From: a virus
Virus record (IMG/VR): IMGVR_UViG_3300037076_000066
Coordinates: 1-63,053 of that record
DNA: 63,053 nucleotides
Strand: one strand, 5' to 3'
Part shown: piece after piece, positions 42,377-51,788 of the stretch
Position numbering within the stretch: the stretch's first letter is position 1
Layout of the letters: every line of letters begins with the position of its first letter
Made by a program: the position numbers and the translations under genes
Notes under the pieces: model-generated
Database searches by the model: none
What the model was told of the DNA's origin: nothing
What the model saw: only the letters and a program-made list of their open reading frames with translations

Positions 42377-42940
42377 TCAATTAAAATTCATTAATCCAAC
42401 TGGAAATCTTTCTATGGGTCTTCTTCCCAAATGAGAAACTAATTCCGTAGGACTTTCATCGGGACACCATCCATTAACATCACTCATATTGTAGGCTTTT
42501 AAATTTAATCTTATAATAGATTTAGCCAACTCAATATCTTGATAAATACAATATCCCGTAAACAACGAATCATTTAAAATTTTTTGAACCGATTCTCTCG
42601 TATAAAATTGAAATGCTCCAAACCAAATCCAACCCATATTAGATTTTCTAAAATCGCCCGCAATATCACAATCATTAGGTATAGTTGGAAGACTTTTTAT
42701 TTTAGTATCGGGGTCAATTTTTATTAAACTATCATAATCAGATTCTTCTAAAAATTTACGAAGAAACCTCTTGGTCCATTCGACAGTTGATTTATCTGAA
42801 TTATCAACTTTCCAAACATTACCAAAAGAAATATCCATATCCGTTACAATTCTAAAATTATTTTTAAATCTATCATTAAAGGATTTTACGGAATCTATTT
42901 CAGATTCTCTTGATAAGGTTGTTACGATTAAGGGATTCAT
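42377..42940 (-). CDS. Small GT-A-type glycosyltransferase-like protein
   Basis: 187 residues. Begins NPLIVTTLSRESEIDSVKSF, contains a DxD-like metal site in LIKIDPDTKIKSLP (residues about 75-80), and GAFQFYTRESVQKIL with GYCIYQDIELAKSI, the acceptor-side pattern of GT-A enzymes that decorate surfaces. It is located between the two genes that share a LamG domain, 7 bases after one of them. It might modify the virion, host surface or DNA; substrate unknown. Confidence 0.6.
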   Translation of the reverse strand: MNPLIVTTLSRESEIDSVKSFNDRFKNNFRIVTDMDISFGNVWKVDNSDKSTVEWTKRFLRKFLEESDYDSLIKIDPDTKIKSLPTIPNDCDIAGDFRKSNMGWIWFGAFQFYTRESVQKILNDSLFTGYCIYQDIELAKSIIRLNLKAYNMSDVNGWCPDESPTELVSHLGRRPIERFPVGLMNFN

Positions 42941-42947
42941 TTTATTA

Positions 42948-45900
42948 TTAATAGTTTATGATAAATGGTAGGGTATATCCATCTGCATATATTGAGATAA
43001 CGTCGCTAAGATTTGCGCCAGGAATTGAACGAGCGTCATCGAGATGATTTATGTTAGTAACAGTTAAAGTTTTATGGGAGTTTGGGTTATTCCATTGGTA
43101 GGGTGTTGCAGACAGAGTGAATGGGAATCCACCGTTAATGGACACTGTGTTCCCATTGGTTACGGTAATATTGTTTATTGTTATTGGCGTCTGCGACGTG
43201 TTCGCTATGTAGAAAGAGTTTGTTGGATACCAGAAACTAGCCTGTGCGGGTGATACGTTTGAACTCCAATACTCAGCATAGAATTCTATCGGTGGATAAG
43301 TATTCACATCGCCCCCCCCACCAGCACTTCCAATATTCCAACTAGCAGTTACAAATGACGTTAGATTTTGAGAACTCTCCGTCACAGATAAGGAAGCGGT
43401 GTATGCTCCGGGATTTAAATATATTAATTGAGCGTCAACGGATGAAGTAGTAAAACTTCCACTGCCATACGTCCAAAGATAATTTAATGTTCCCGTTCCA
43501 TTATAAGTTGACGAATTGGTAAATGATGCGGTTGATGGTGCCGTTGCTGATGAAGTTGTATAAGTGAATAGTGCTGTTAATGTTGGGGGGGGCGTATAAT
43601 AATTTATATAACTAGAACTAATATTTAATAATTCATCACCCGAATTATTTCTCTTAACTACCAAATCATATTGTCTCGGTAATTGATTGAGACTCCCTAT
43701 AAAATTAGAGATATCAAATTTCGGATCTATTTCGTTCTTTCTTATCAACACGCTATATATATTACCATCAAATAAAGAGAATTCTGGACTTTCGAGCTTA
43801 AACTCTTCTTGTCCTTTATATCCCACCCTAAAATATATTGTGCCGGAATTTGAACTATCCGTTCTTGTAAATCCAACGGCCCAATCACCTGATCCTTCCA
43901 TGCTCGACGAGTTTGGATACATGCCACCCGATTGATTTATCGCTCCGAATAATATATTATCATCTCCCTTCGAATAATATTCCGGATCATTAAACCGAAC
44001 TTTAAACATATATGCAGAGGCACTATTTATTCCGTCTAAAGTAAACATATCATTTGGGGCGGATTCGTCCCAAGTATATAGATAAGCCCTTTCATAAAAA
44101 TCACAACTACCCGTTGAAGAATGGACGTATCCACCATACTCTTTAATATTAAGTAAAGATTGGGGAATTCCATAACAGGCCAATAACAAATCAACGGATT
44201 GTTGAGTTCCTTTTGTTTTATAAATTAAAGGTAGATTTTTTAGTATTCTGTTTTCTATAATTTTAATTCGATCTGCCGAACTTATTGCCGTGTAGCTGCC
44301 GGTGAGATTATAATTCAATATATTATCTTCAGATAGTATGTCTGTTATGTCCCAGCCCATTTCTTCTAAGATAGCACTGACCATCTTATTTGATAACATC
44401 GTATCCAATGAATTTCCTGTCATTTTCGCCCCCGGCAAATTCGAAATATATATGTAAATATTATCAAAGAAATGCCCAATCATTGACAAGAATATTATAT
44501 AATCATCGTTATTAATATCTTCCAAAATATATTTGGGGGTATTCTTTATAAGACTATCTCGGTTTTGAATATCATATGCCAAAGCCGAACTCTCTAAATC
44601 TTGAATTTGTGCTGTGTTTGTAAAAACTCCGCTGATAGTATCGTAAATTCCCAAATCAAATAGATAGGATTCATAACCATCAAACGACTCAACAATACTA
44701 TCTAACTGGTCATTCAAGTTCAACAATTCGGTCGTATAGAATGGATAAGTAGTATTATTTAATGCTATATAATCTTGATTCTTCGTATTTAATAAATTGA
44801 TGGTTGAATTTAAACTATCCAATTGTATTTTTTTATTTTTAAATATTTTCAATCGAACTTCTGCCGAAGAAAATATTATGAATTTTGTAAAGTCGGTATA
44901 GTCTATCGTCAATTCCTTTATTTTTTTACTGATACTTATATTTCTATTATCGATTAAACTTGGATTTATATCATTAATAGAATATTTTTCATTTCCCCCA
45001 GATGCCAATATATTTTTATCCTTTATTGAAAAGTCCGGTCCTTTTATAGCATATGTTCGAATGGGATTCGAGTCATTAATCAATACGTTTAATATAATGG
45101 GACTCAATGATATATTTGATACCCAACATGTATCACCCATCGATAAATTTGATGGTAGTGATTCTTTTAGTTTTATGACTAAACTTATACTTCCATCTGA
45201 TTCATTAAATGCCCCACTATTTAATATAGTATATATTTGATTTTGCCCGAAATTCAACCCATTCTTTAATGGTGAGTTATAAATATTATTATATGAACTA
45301 GACAATTTATCGGCTATAACTTGATAATAATATTGCACTATAAAATCATAGAAAAATTTCTTAATGTCAATATAATATGCATCCGTTATAGTATTTGATA
45401 GCTGAGAAACTTTAGAATCTATAACAGAATTTACAATACCTATAAATTCCAAATCAAGATTATCAAATGTAATGGACGATGTCATATTATCCATTATATA
45501 GTTGAAGAAATACGATTTTATTCCTTGAATTCGTGTCGTTATTCCGTTATTATCAACATTCGAATATGAATAAACATCTTCATAAATATTTATGATATAA
45601 TTTATTATGTCCGTATCAGTTTTTAATGATGATAGTCGATTAATCGTTTCTATCGATCCGGTATATTGTGATTTTATTTTATTATAAATTGAATTCGCCG
45701 GAAATGATATGAGACCATCTATATATTGCTGATATATGTCTGATATGAGAACCTGACCAGAATAAAAATTTATAAACTTTTGTGTTGTCAATCCCTGTGG
45801 TAGTAATTTAACTTCGGTCCTACTGGGAGATATCTCTTTTATAACCAACGGAGAAGTTTGGTCTCCGGCCATATTTCTTACGGGGTTATACGTTAAAAGA

Positions 45901-46271
45901 TAACTTCCACTATTATAACTTCCTATCGTGTTTAAATCGCTTGGAGGATTTATTAGCAGGTTGGAATTGTTATAGGTTATAAATCCATTGCTTAATATTA
46001 CATTGGAAAAAGCGATGGGATAATTTAATGAATTTAGATAAGAATTGGATGATGTTACATTACTTGACCCCGTTATAACTCCCCATCCCATTAAGGTTTG
46101 GTCTAAATCCCATATACCAAGCTCAATTATATCGGAATTTGATGTCCCATACCATATATTCGAATTATCCGCCGAAAAATTTAGCAATGCATCGTCGGCA
46201 CTGGATAGATACGACCCACTATTAACCGGAGAGTTTTTACTGGATATAGATTGATATGAAACAAATTGCAT
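42948..46271 (-). CDS. Large tail structural protein with partial LamG and a PKD domain
   Basis: 1107 residues. Residues 1-720 are phage-type structural sequence rich in Ser/Asn/Tyr. Residues about 735-892 hold the first strands of a LamG-like domain (MFKVRFNDPEYYSKGDDNIL, IYSVLIRKNEI, PRQYDLVVKRNNSGDELLNI). The closing strands are missing and occur at the start of 40536-42311. From residue 894, PPPTLTALFTYTTSSA starts a PKD-like domain (TASFTNSSTYNGTGTLNYLW, PGAYTASLSV), followed by a terminal 115-residue domain. The DNA for the PKD and terminal domain is richer in G+C (about 45 percent over 43081-43260) than the surroundings. Likely a baseplate-associated adhesin. Confidence 0.72.
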   Translation of the reverse strand: MQFVSYQSISSKNSPVNSGSYLSSADDALLNFSADNSNIWYGTSNSDIIELGIWDLDQTLMGWGVITGSSNVTSSNSYLNSLNYPIAFSNVILSNGFITYNNSNLLINPPSDLNTIGSYNSGSYLLTYNPVRNMAGDQTSPLVIKEISPSRTEVKLLPQGLTTQKFINFYSGQVLISDIYQQYIDGLISFPANSIYNKIKSQYTGSIETINRLSSLKTDTDIINYIINIYEDVYSYSNVDNNGITTRIQGIKSYFFNYIMDNMTSSITFDNLDLEFIGIVNSVIDSKVSQLSNTITDAYYIDIKKFFYDFIVQYYYQVIADKLSSSYNNIYNSPLKNGLNFGQNQIYTILNSGAFNESDGSISLVIKLKESLPSNLSMGDTCWVSNISLSPIILNVLINDSNPIRTYAIKGPDFSIKDKNILASGGNEKYSINDINPSLIDNRNISISKKIKELTIDYTDFTKFIIFSSAEVRLKIFKNKKIQLDSLNSTINLLNTKNQDYIALNNTTYPFYTTELLNLNDQLDSIVESFDGYESYLFDLGIYDTISGVFTNTAQIQDLESSALAYDIQNRDSLIKNTPKYILEDINNDDYIIFLSMIGHFFDNIYIYISNLPGAKMTGNSLDTMLSNKMVSAILEEMGWDITDILSEDNILNYNLTGSYTAISSADRIKIIENRILKNLPLIYKTKGTQQSVDLLLACYGIPQSLLNIKEYGGYVHSSTGSCDFYERAYLYTWDESAPNDMFTLDGINSASAYMFKVRFNDPEYYSKGDDNILFGAINQSGGMYPNSSSMEGSGDWAVGFTRTDSSNSGTIYFRVGYKGQEEFKLESPEFSLFDGNIYSVLIRKNEIDPKFDISNFIGSLNQLPRQYDLVVKRNNSGDELLNISSSYINYYTPPPTLTALFTYTTSSATAPSTASFTNSSTYNGTGTLNYLWTYGSGSFTTSSVDAQLIYLNPGAYTASLSVTESSQNLTSFVTASWNIGSAGGGGDVNTYPPIEFYAEYWSSNVSPAQASFWYPTNSFYIANTSQTPITINNITVTNGNTVSINGGFPFTLSATPYQWNNPNSHKTLTVTNINHLDDARSIPGANLSDVISIYADGYTLPFIINY

Positions 46272-46272
46272 G

Positions 46273-46731
46273 TTATTTTAATGCTGTATACGGGAATGTT
46301 GTGCTAAAATCTGATGAAGCCACACCTTGCCCAAGTGAAATTCTCAGGCTGATTATAGTTTGTTTAGCCGCCAAAATATCTGCGGCAGTAGTGTTATCCT
46401 GTTGTAAATTAGTAATATCCGTCAATTGTTGTTGTAAGTTGTTATTGTCTGTTATTGACTGTGCTAATTGAGTAGATATATCCTCAATCGAACTCGTTGC
46501 CGCTGTTAATGTCGGCACCGATATGAACTCGGTAAACTCGATAGGATAAAAACTATTAAGTTTAGAGGTTGAATAATTATCATTATTGAGGGGGATTGAT
46601 ACAAAATTCTGATTAAATTCTGATGACTTTGGATTGATCAATAAATTATTACCACCATCAATTTGATAGGTATATGTTCCAGTTTTCTGGAAATTCGCAA
46701 TCTCTGTAGAAAAATCCATATTATCGGACAA
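46273..46731 (-). CDS. Tail-region protein with coiled-coil
   Basis: 152 residues. Residues 75-115 are a Gln/Asn-rich helical stretch (LAQSITDNNNLQQQLTDITN), followed by ILAAKQTIISLRISLGQGV. No recognised family. It overlaps the upstream gene by 11 bases and is one base from the next gene; a small connector or trimeric assembly protein is plausible. Confidence 0.6.
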   Translation of the reverse strand: MSDNMDFSTEIANFQKTGTYTYQIDGGNNLLINPKSSEFNQNFVSIPLNNDNYSTSKLNSFYPIEFTEFISVPTLTAATSSIEDISTQLAQSITDNNNLQQQLTDITNLQQDNTTAADILAAKQTIISLRISLGQGVASSDFSTTFPYTALK

Positions 46732-48841
46732 TTTTAAATTTCTTGCCTGTATCTAAAGTATAAGTATTGGTGGTATCTATAATTTTAATTAATATTTGAT
46801 ACTCTCGTTCAGGAAACAGACAAATAGTATCGAGTTCAAAATAATTTCCAAGTGGATAATCACAATTTATTTGAGTATATTCGTCAAAGTCAACCACCAT
46901 TTCATTTGTTATATTATCTCGTATTCCATAATATGAACTTGTTGGGAGATAATTCGGAGTAGTGTATTGGTCAAATTGATATCCTACATTGAAATTCTTA
47001 GACGGATATTTTTCAGCCGAAGATATATAAATTGTAATTACATTTCCACGTTGATATTGATAATTTAAGTCTTTAACATTTACATTAAATGGGTGGGAAA
47101 TATCTAATTCGGACATTACGCTACTAGTATAATCAATACTGCTGGTATAGGAAAAACTAGATGTATAAATTGATCCACTGAAGGGCAGAACAACTTCCAG
47201 TCCATTGAATAATCCACTCGTAAAAAATCCATCATAAGATGCGCTACCAGAATTATAAAATGACAATTTCCCTATCATATTACCACTCATATAATCACCG
47301 TTTAAATTTGCCGTATAATATGATGAAGTTGATGCTTCCATTGATAAATTTAAAATAGAAAACTTACAATTAGACAACCAAATATTTGGAAAACTACCAC
47401 TGATAATTGCATTTTCAACCATATTATCAACGTAATATGCCGTAAATGACATTCCTTCCCATATACCATCCGTGAATGACGCAGTTATCAAATGGGCATC
47501 AAACATATTTCCACAACTACCCGTTACTCCAACCGAGTCTGCCGAAACTACTCCACTAACTCCTCCTATAAATGGCAAATTTAATATGTTACCACTCAAT
47601 CCAGCTCCGAATACAATTCCACTAGCCGATAAAATCGAGGGATCACTTTGTATTGTTGTATTTAACCCGGCACTTCCAGAAAACGTCCCACTTATAATCG
47701 GAGAAGATAGGAAGTATGATGAAGTCGTTGTAATTCCTGTTATTGATTCGCTTATAAATGATATATTGACACTTGATGTTTCCGTGCTTCCTGTTATAAA
47801 CGAAAAGGAATTCCATCCCATATTTAAATAGGGTGAATATATCGTGTTAGTATTTTCGCTGAAATATGAAATTGTAAATGCCGTTCCAGTTACTTCTGAA
47901 GATGCCATTAGCATAATACCTTCATTTGGAATTTCGCCGGTCAACCATGAAGTTACTATTGCTGTAATATCAATATTTAAATCAGAGGTGGAATATCCAA
48001 AACTTTGAGAGCATATACTCGAAGAATACCACGTTCCACCACCATCAACTGAAGCAGATTCTGTTAATGATATGTTAGAGTGAACTAATGACGAGGAATC
48101 AGCCGTCCAATTCGAAACACCATCTCTAGTTTGCCACGAAACTCCATCACTTGATCCTCCATCCGACAAATACCCAGTCCCCATCGTCCAACTTTGACTC
48201 ACAGCAAATGCATATATGGTATAATTCAAGGGCAATTCTAATTCATCACACACTTTCAAGTTGAGATAAAATGAACTACTCGAAGTTCCGGCATTTACTG
48301 CGGACTGTGAAATAGCAGTTAAATCAAACTTGATAAGGGAACGATATGCAGTTAAATCACTAACAACTACAGTCGATGGATAATCTATGATTCCATACCC
48401 CGTTAACTCCCCAACAACACTCCCACTAAAATTTGAAATTGAACCCGAAAAATATGAATTATAGTCATAGGCAGTTACAGATGAACTTATCATACCAACG
48501 AAGGAACTTGATACTATACTTCCACTGAATATTGTTATAGGATTATTATCGATAGACCCGCTAAAATAGGAAACATTAATACTTGCACTTGTTCCGTATA
48601 CATCACCATCGAAGAAATCTGACTGTCCGATGAGTGATCCGCTGATAGTTCCATAAAATCCGCTAATTGTAATGTTAACATTATCTTCATTATAACTTTG
48701 GCTTGTAAATGGACTTGTAATTGATGAGTATCCGCCCACAGTTCCTACTTTTAAAATTTCAGTCATTCCGAAATTTTTATTCTCGTATCCACTATCATTC
48801 GTTATAAAAGAATCTTGGGTTGGAAAAAAATATTTATTCAT
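46721..48841 (-). CDS. Tail protein with DNRLRE-type domain interrupted by a Ser/Gly-rich insert
   Basis: 706 residues. The start NKYFFPTQDSFITNDSGYEN-KNFG and later LIKFDLTAIS, TIYAFAVSQSWTMGTGYLSD, VSWQTRDG and INIDITAIVTSWLTGEIPNEG (family pattern) match the DNRLRE fold (a carbohydrate-binding-like beta-sandwich). Between residues 40 and 165 lies a Ser/Gly-rich insert of repeated FSGSI/SGS motifs, and a similar region covers 360-600. The C-terminus is a compact domain (FELDTICLFPEREYQILIKI). Located between gp6-like and the LamG gene. Probably baseplate periphery, contacting the host surface. Confidence 0.7.
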   Translation of the reverse strand: MNKYFFPTQDSFITNDSGYENKNFGMTEILKVGTVGGYSSITSPFTSQSYNEDNVNITISGFYGTISGSLIGQSDFFDGDVYGTSASINVSYFSGSIDNNPITIFSGSIVSSSFVGMISSSVTAYDYNSYFSGSISNFSGSVVGELTGYGIIDYPSTVVVSDLTAYRSLIKFDLTAISQSAVNAGTSSSSFYLNLKVCDELELPLNYTIYAFAVSQSWTMGTGYLSDGGSSDGVSWQTRDGVSNWTADSSSLVHSNISLTESASVDGGGTWYSSSICSQSFGYSTSDLNIDITAIVTSWLTGEIPNEGIMLMASSEVTGTAFTISYFSENTNTIYSPYLNMGWNSFSFITGSTETSSVNISFISESITGITTTSSYFLSSPIISGTFSGSAGLNTTIQSDPSILSASGIVFGAGLSGNILNLPFIGGVSGVVSADSVGVTGSCGNMFDAHLITASFTDGIWEGMSFTAYYVDNMVENAIISGSFPNIWLSNCKFSILNLSMEASTSSYYTANLNGDYMSGNMIGKLSFYNSGSASYDGFFTSGLFNGLEVVLPFSGSIYTSSFSYTSSIDYTSSVMSELDISHPFNVNVKDLNYQYQRGNVITIYISSAEKYPSKNFNVGYQFDQYTTPNYLPTSSYYGIRDNITNEMVVDFDEYTQINCDYPLGNYFELDTICLFPEREYQILIKIIDTTNTYTLDTGKKFKIVR

Positions 48842-48850
48842 TTTGAGTTA

Positions 48851-50812
48851 TCATCCGATGTTAATTTTTATATCAGATTCCGGGTATTTTACTTGAAAAA
48901 CAGCCGGATCAATACTGGGAAATATTACATTATCCTTTGTTGCCGATGTGATATTATATTCGATGGGTGAATATGTTCCGTCCGTTATTGTTTTATTATA
49001 AATATTGATGGATGATACTGATTGAACTCCCATAACGCTGGCAACGGCAAGTTGCAATACTGATATATTAATGGGCTGTGAGAATGACCAGTTATCGATA
49101 TTAAAAAATGCAGTTACGGCATTTAAACAGTCTAATATAACGTCTTGTTTATTATACCCATTATAAATTGATATGGAAACATCGACTCCTATATTGATAA
49201 CATATCCATCAATTACATTGATTTCATCGGTTAATATCCTATATTGTTTTAGATAGGTCATTAAATTATATATCGTTGCCGGATTGGTGGGAATTAAATT
49301 TTTGTTGGCATCGTATGATAGAACATATACATTTATAGCAAATGGGTTTGTGTTGGTTGTTGAAAATTGACGAGATAATGATTCTGATATATTTACAGTA
49401 TTATCTGATGATATGGTGCCCGTTGATATTGTATAATTGTTATTTAAACTTGAATTTGATATGACAATGGCCTTTGCAATGGAACCAAATTTGGGTGGTA
49501 GGGAATAAATTCTTGCTAAATAATCCGAGGTAGTAACGGTTCGATTTTGTCCGCTAAAAGTAGCAGTAGCATTCATTCTAATCTCATCGTTGGTTTCAAC
49601 TCCATTACCGCCCACACATGGCGAAGAATTAGAAACTTTCAACGAATTTTTTACAGTATTCATTAAATCCGATTGGGCGGGGGTAAGTCCCCCAACAGAT
49701 GTTCCGTAATTGACACTTATAACGTTAGTTATTTCTCCAACTTGACAGTTTGAAGATAATCCACCACCCACCAAATATCGGACAGTTAAAGTAGTATTTG
49801 CCGGAGAAGTTCCATAATTATCATTATTTAAAAAAGAAGATGGGTCAATTGGAATATTAATGGATGATATATTTCTAAGACCGTTACCGATTAAATTGGA
49901 ATCTAAAGTCACTAATTCATCTCCAACTACATTTGTGCCGGAACCAAATGTTAGTGTCGTTATATTATTTTCATCGATGGAAGTTACAAACTTCTTTGAA
50001 GTTGATATATATTCCAATATATAAGGAACGCTATCTCTATATGGAGAATAACTATTTTGTTGATTATTATTTACTGCTATAGGTATTAATTCCTGTGCCA
50101 TGTAATCGGCTTCATACCACCGATTATGGTCGGAATCATACATGTCAATTATTTCCAATACATTATCTTCGTCCAATGAGAATGAAAAATTTGATGTTTG
50201 TCCTTGAATATTTACTTGTTTCGTATAAATCTGCCCCCCAATTACATTTCCCGTCTTTTGTAAGAGGAAAAATTGCGGAGTTCCATCTTGATTTCTAGAA
50301 TAAACAGTTTGAGTTAGGGGCGAATTTACCGTATTAATTGAGAAATCTACTTCTTGAGTTAATGTGAAAAAAGTATTGTTATTGCTGGAAAATTGAGAAT
50401 TTTCCCCGATTTGTAATAAATAAGTAGAATCCGGAGTATAATTTCCGAGAGTATCACTTATAGCAGGACATAATTGATAAACATCAATTGTTCCGACAGA
50501 AGTTCTGGATGCTTTTACTTTATATCCAAGATAAGACGCTAAATTTATAATATTCTTTCGTTCTTGGGCAGTCGATAATAGTCCTTCCTTAAACATATAA
50601 TCGGTATAAAACCCAAGAACATCACCAACATATGCAGCCTGTTGAATAAACATCATTCCGGGTGACGACGGACTGAAATCTTTATATGTTTGAGGATAAT
50701 ATGTCTTAGTAAACGATATGAGAGCATCTCTCATCTGAGAAAAATCACGATTTAAATATCTAACATCTTTAGAATCGTTGGGTGAGAATGTCTTGTTAAT
50801 TGTCGTCGCCAT
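48851..50812 (-). CDS. 6: Baseplate wedge protein, T4 gp6-like
   Basis: 653 residues, close to T4 gp6 (660). The N-terminus has the family signature DVRYLNRDFSQMRDALISFT followed by YYPQTYKDFSPSSPGMMFIQ and AAYVGDVLGFYTDYMFKE, then INLASYLGYKV. The central baseplate-J-like region includes TTSDYLARIYSLPPKFGSIA, and the C-terminal domain ends with the gp6-like wing. It forms the ring of wedge dimers that holds the baseplate together. It precedes gp25-like in reading order as in related phages. The ATATTTATA element lies 4 bases before ATG. Confidence 0.93.
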   Translation of the reverse strand: MATTINKTFSPNDSKDVRYLNRDFSQMRDALISFTKTYYPQTYKDFSPSSPGMMFIQQAAYVGDVLGFYTDYMFKEGLLSTAQERKNIINLASYLGYKVKASRTSVGTIDVYQLCPAISDTLGNYTPDSTYLLQIGENSQFSSNNNTFFTLTQEVDFSINTVNSPLTQTVYSRNQDGTPQFFLLQKTGNVIGGQIYTKQVNIQGQTSNFSFSLDEDNVLEIIDMYDSDHNRWYEADYMAQELIPIAVNNNQQNSYSPYRDSVPYILEYISTSKKFVTSIDENNITTLTFGSGTNVVGDELVTLDSNLIGNGLRNISSINIPIDPSSFLNNDNYGTSPANTTLTVRYLVGGGLSSNCQVGEITNVISVNYGTSVGGLTPAQSDLMNTVKNSLKVSNSSPCVGGNGVETNDEIRMNATATFSGQNRTVTTSDYLARIYSLPPKFGSIAKAIVISNSSLNNNYTISTGTISSDNTVNISESLSRQFSTTNTNPFAINVYVLSYDANKNLIPTNPATIYNLMTYLKQYRILTDEINVIDGYVINIGVDVSISIYNGYNKQDVILDCLNAVTAFFNIDNWSFSQPINISVLQLAVASVMGVQSVSSINIYNKTITDGTYSPIEYNITSATKDNVIFPSIDPAVFQVKYPESDIKINIG

Positions 50813-50816
50813 ACAA

Positions 50817-50825
50817 TATAAATAT
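50817..50825 (-). promoter_or_regulatory. Start-proximal ATATTTATA element of gene 6
   Basis: Exact element, 4 bases (TTGT) before the ATG at 50812. Confidence 0.5.
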
Positions 50826-50848
50826 CCGATAAAGTCAAAATATTAATA

Positions 50849-51247
50849 TTATATGCTGGTGGTAATCACTAAATCTATACTATCTTGTTGATTAGTAGCA
50901 TTAATAACAAATTGAACATTTATATATAATATGTAATTATCGGTTAAATTAGTATTTCCATTAGGATCATTCGTTAAAATTGTAATTTTGCCAACTGATA
51001 TTCCACCAACCCATCGAGCTACATCTTCCGTTATTATGTTTCGAACCTTTACATCTAATAAACCATCATTCGGCTCAAATACCACATTCCACAACCTACA
51101 ACCAAAATCAGGCGCAAATCTTCTTTCTCCCGGAATAGTATTAAGTAAATTTATGAGATTTACCTTATACATCGAATTAGTATCGACAGTCTGCTCAAAA
51201 TAGCCGTCTTTTCCGTTCTGAATTGGTAATGAAAGTCCCAGTCCCAT
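50849..51247 (-). CDS. 25: Baseplate wedge protein, T4 gp25-like (GPW/gp25 family)
   Basis: 132 residues, the same length as T4 gp25. Diagnostic stretch: NLINLLNTIPGERRFAPDFG then CRLWNVVFEPND, matching the family (LL-T-pGER-m-p-fG--L). It nucleates sheath and wedge assembly. Its ATG follows the stop of the upstream gene by one base, and gene 6 follows 36 bases later with its own element. Confidence 0.93.
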   Translation of the reverse strand: MGLGLSLPIQNGKDGYFEQTVDTNSMYKVNLINLLNTIPGERRFAPDFGCRLWNVVFEPNDGLLDVKVRNIITEDVARWVGGISVGKITILTNDPNGNTNLTDNYILYINVQFVINATNQQDSIDLVITTSI

Positions 51248-51248
51248 A

Positions 51249-51761
51249 TTATTTTTTCATTGATTTTGCCAAAATAGCCTTAAAATCCCATTTCATAAGA
51301 TTATCAACGGCAGGATCTTTTCCTTTAAAATCAAGAACAGAATCAGTCGTTGCTATATGTTGCTGATGACTTGGTGCAATAGCTTCGTTAAGCATTCCTC
51401 CATCTGGATTAGAATTCATCGACAGTGACCCATCCATTCCTACATAGGGACTTCTCCCCGATTCTCTGGTAGATAAATCATTGACGGTCTCATTTAAAAT
51501 CGCATTTATCATCGGATCTTTTGTATAGGTCTTGGCTACTTTGGGAGTTGTTGCGACTTGTCGAGGTTGCGGTTCCTGTTGACTCATCAATTCTAATAAG
51601 GAAGTATTAGATTGTTTTCTAGGAATAGGAGCAGACGGAGTAACATCTGGTTCGGCATCTTTCGTTAGTAACTCTTGTAATAAAAGGGGAAGTTGTTTCT
51701 TTACTTCTTTTGAGACCATTTGCTCTATAAGAGTTTTCAATAGTTTAGTGTTGGCATTCAT
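51249..51761 (-). CDS. Hypothetical baseplate-cluster protein
   Basis: 170 residues, polar. N-terminal helix NTKLLKTLIEQMVSKEVKKQ, Pro/Gln-rich middle, and a C-terminal motif PAVDNLMKWDFKAILAKSM. No family I can name. Its position between the hub and gp25 genes and its own ATATTTATA element suggest a late baseplate or assembly protein. Confidence 0.62.
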   Translation of the reverse strand: MNANTKLLKTLIEQMVSKEVKKQLPLLLQELLTKDAEPDVTPSAPIPRKQSNTSLLELMSQQEPQPRQVATTPKVAKTYTKDPMINAILNETVNDLSTRESGRSPYVGMDGSLSMNSNPDGGMLNEAIAPSHQQHIATTDSVLDFKGKDPAVDNLMKWDFKAILAKSMKK

Positions 51762-51765
51762 ATGA

Positions 51766-51774
51766 TATAAATAT
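51766..51774 (-). promoter_or_regulatory. Start-proximal ATATTTATA element
   Basis: Exact element, 4 bases before the ATG at 51761. Confidence 0.45.
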
Positions 51775-51788
51775 GGGTTAGTTTGTGG

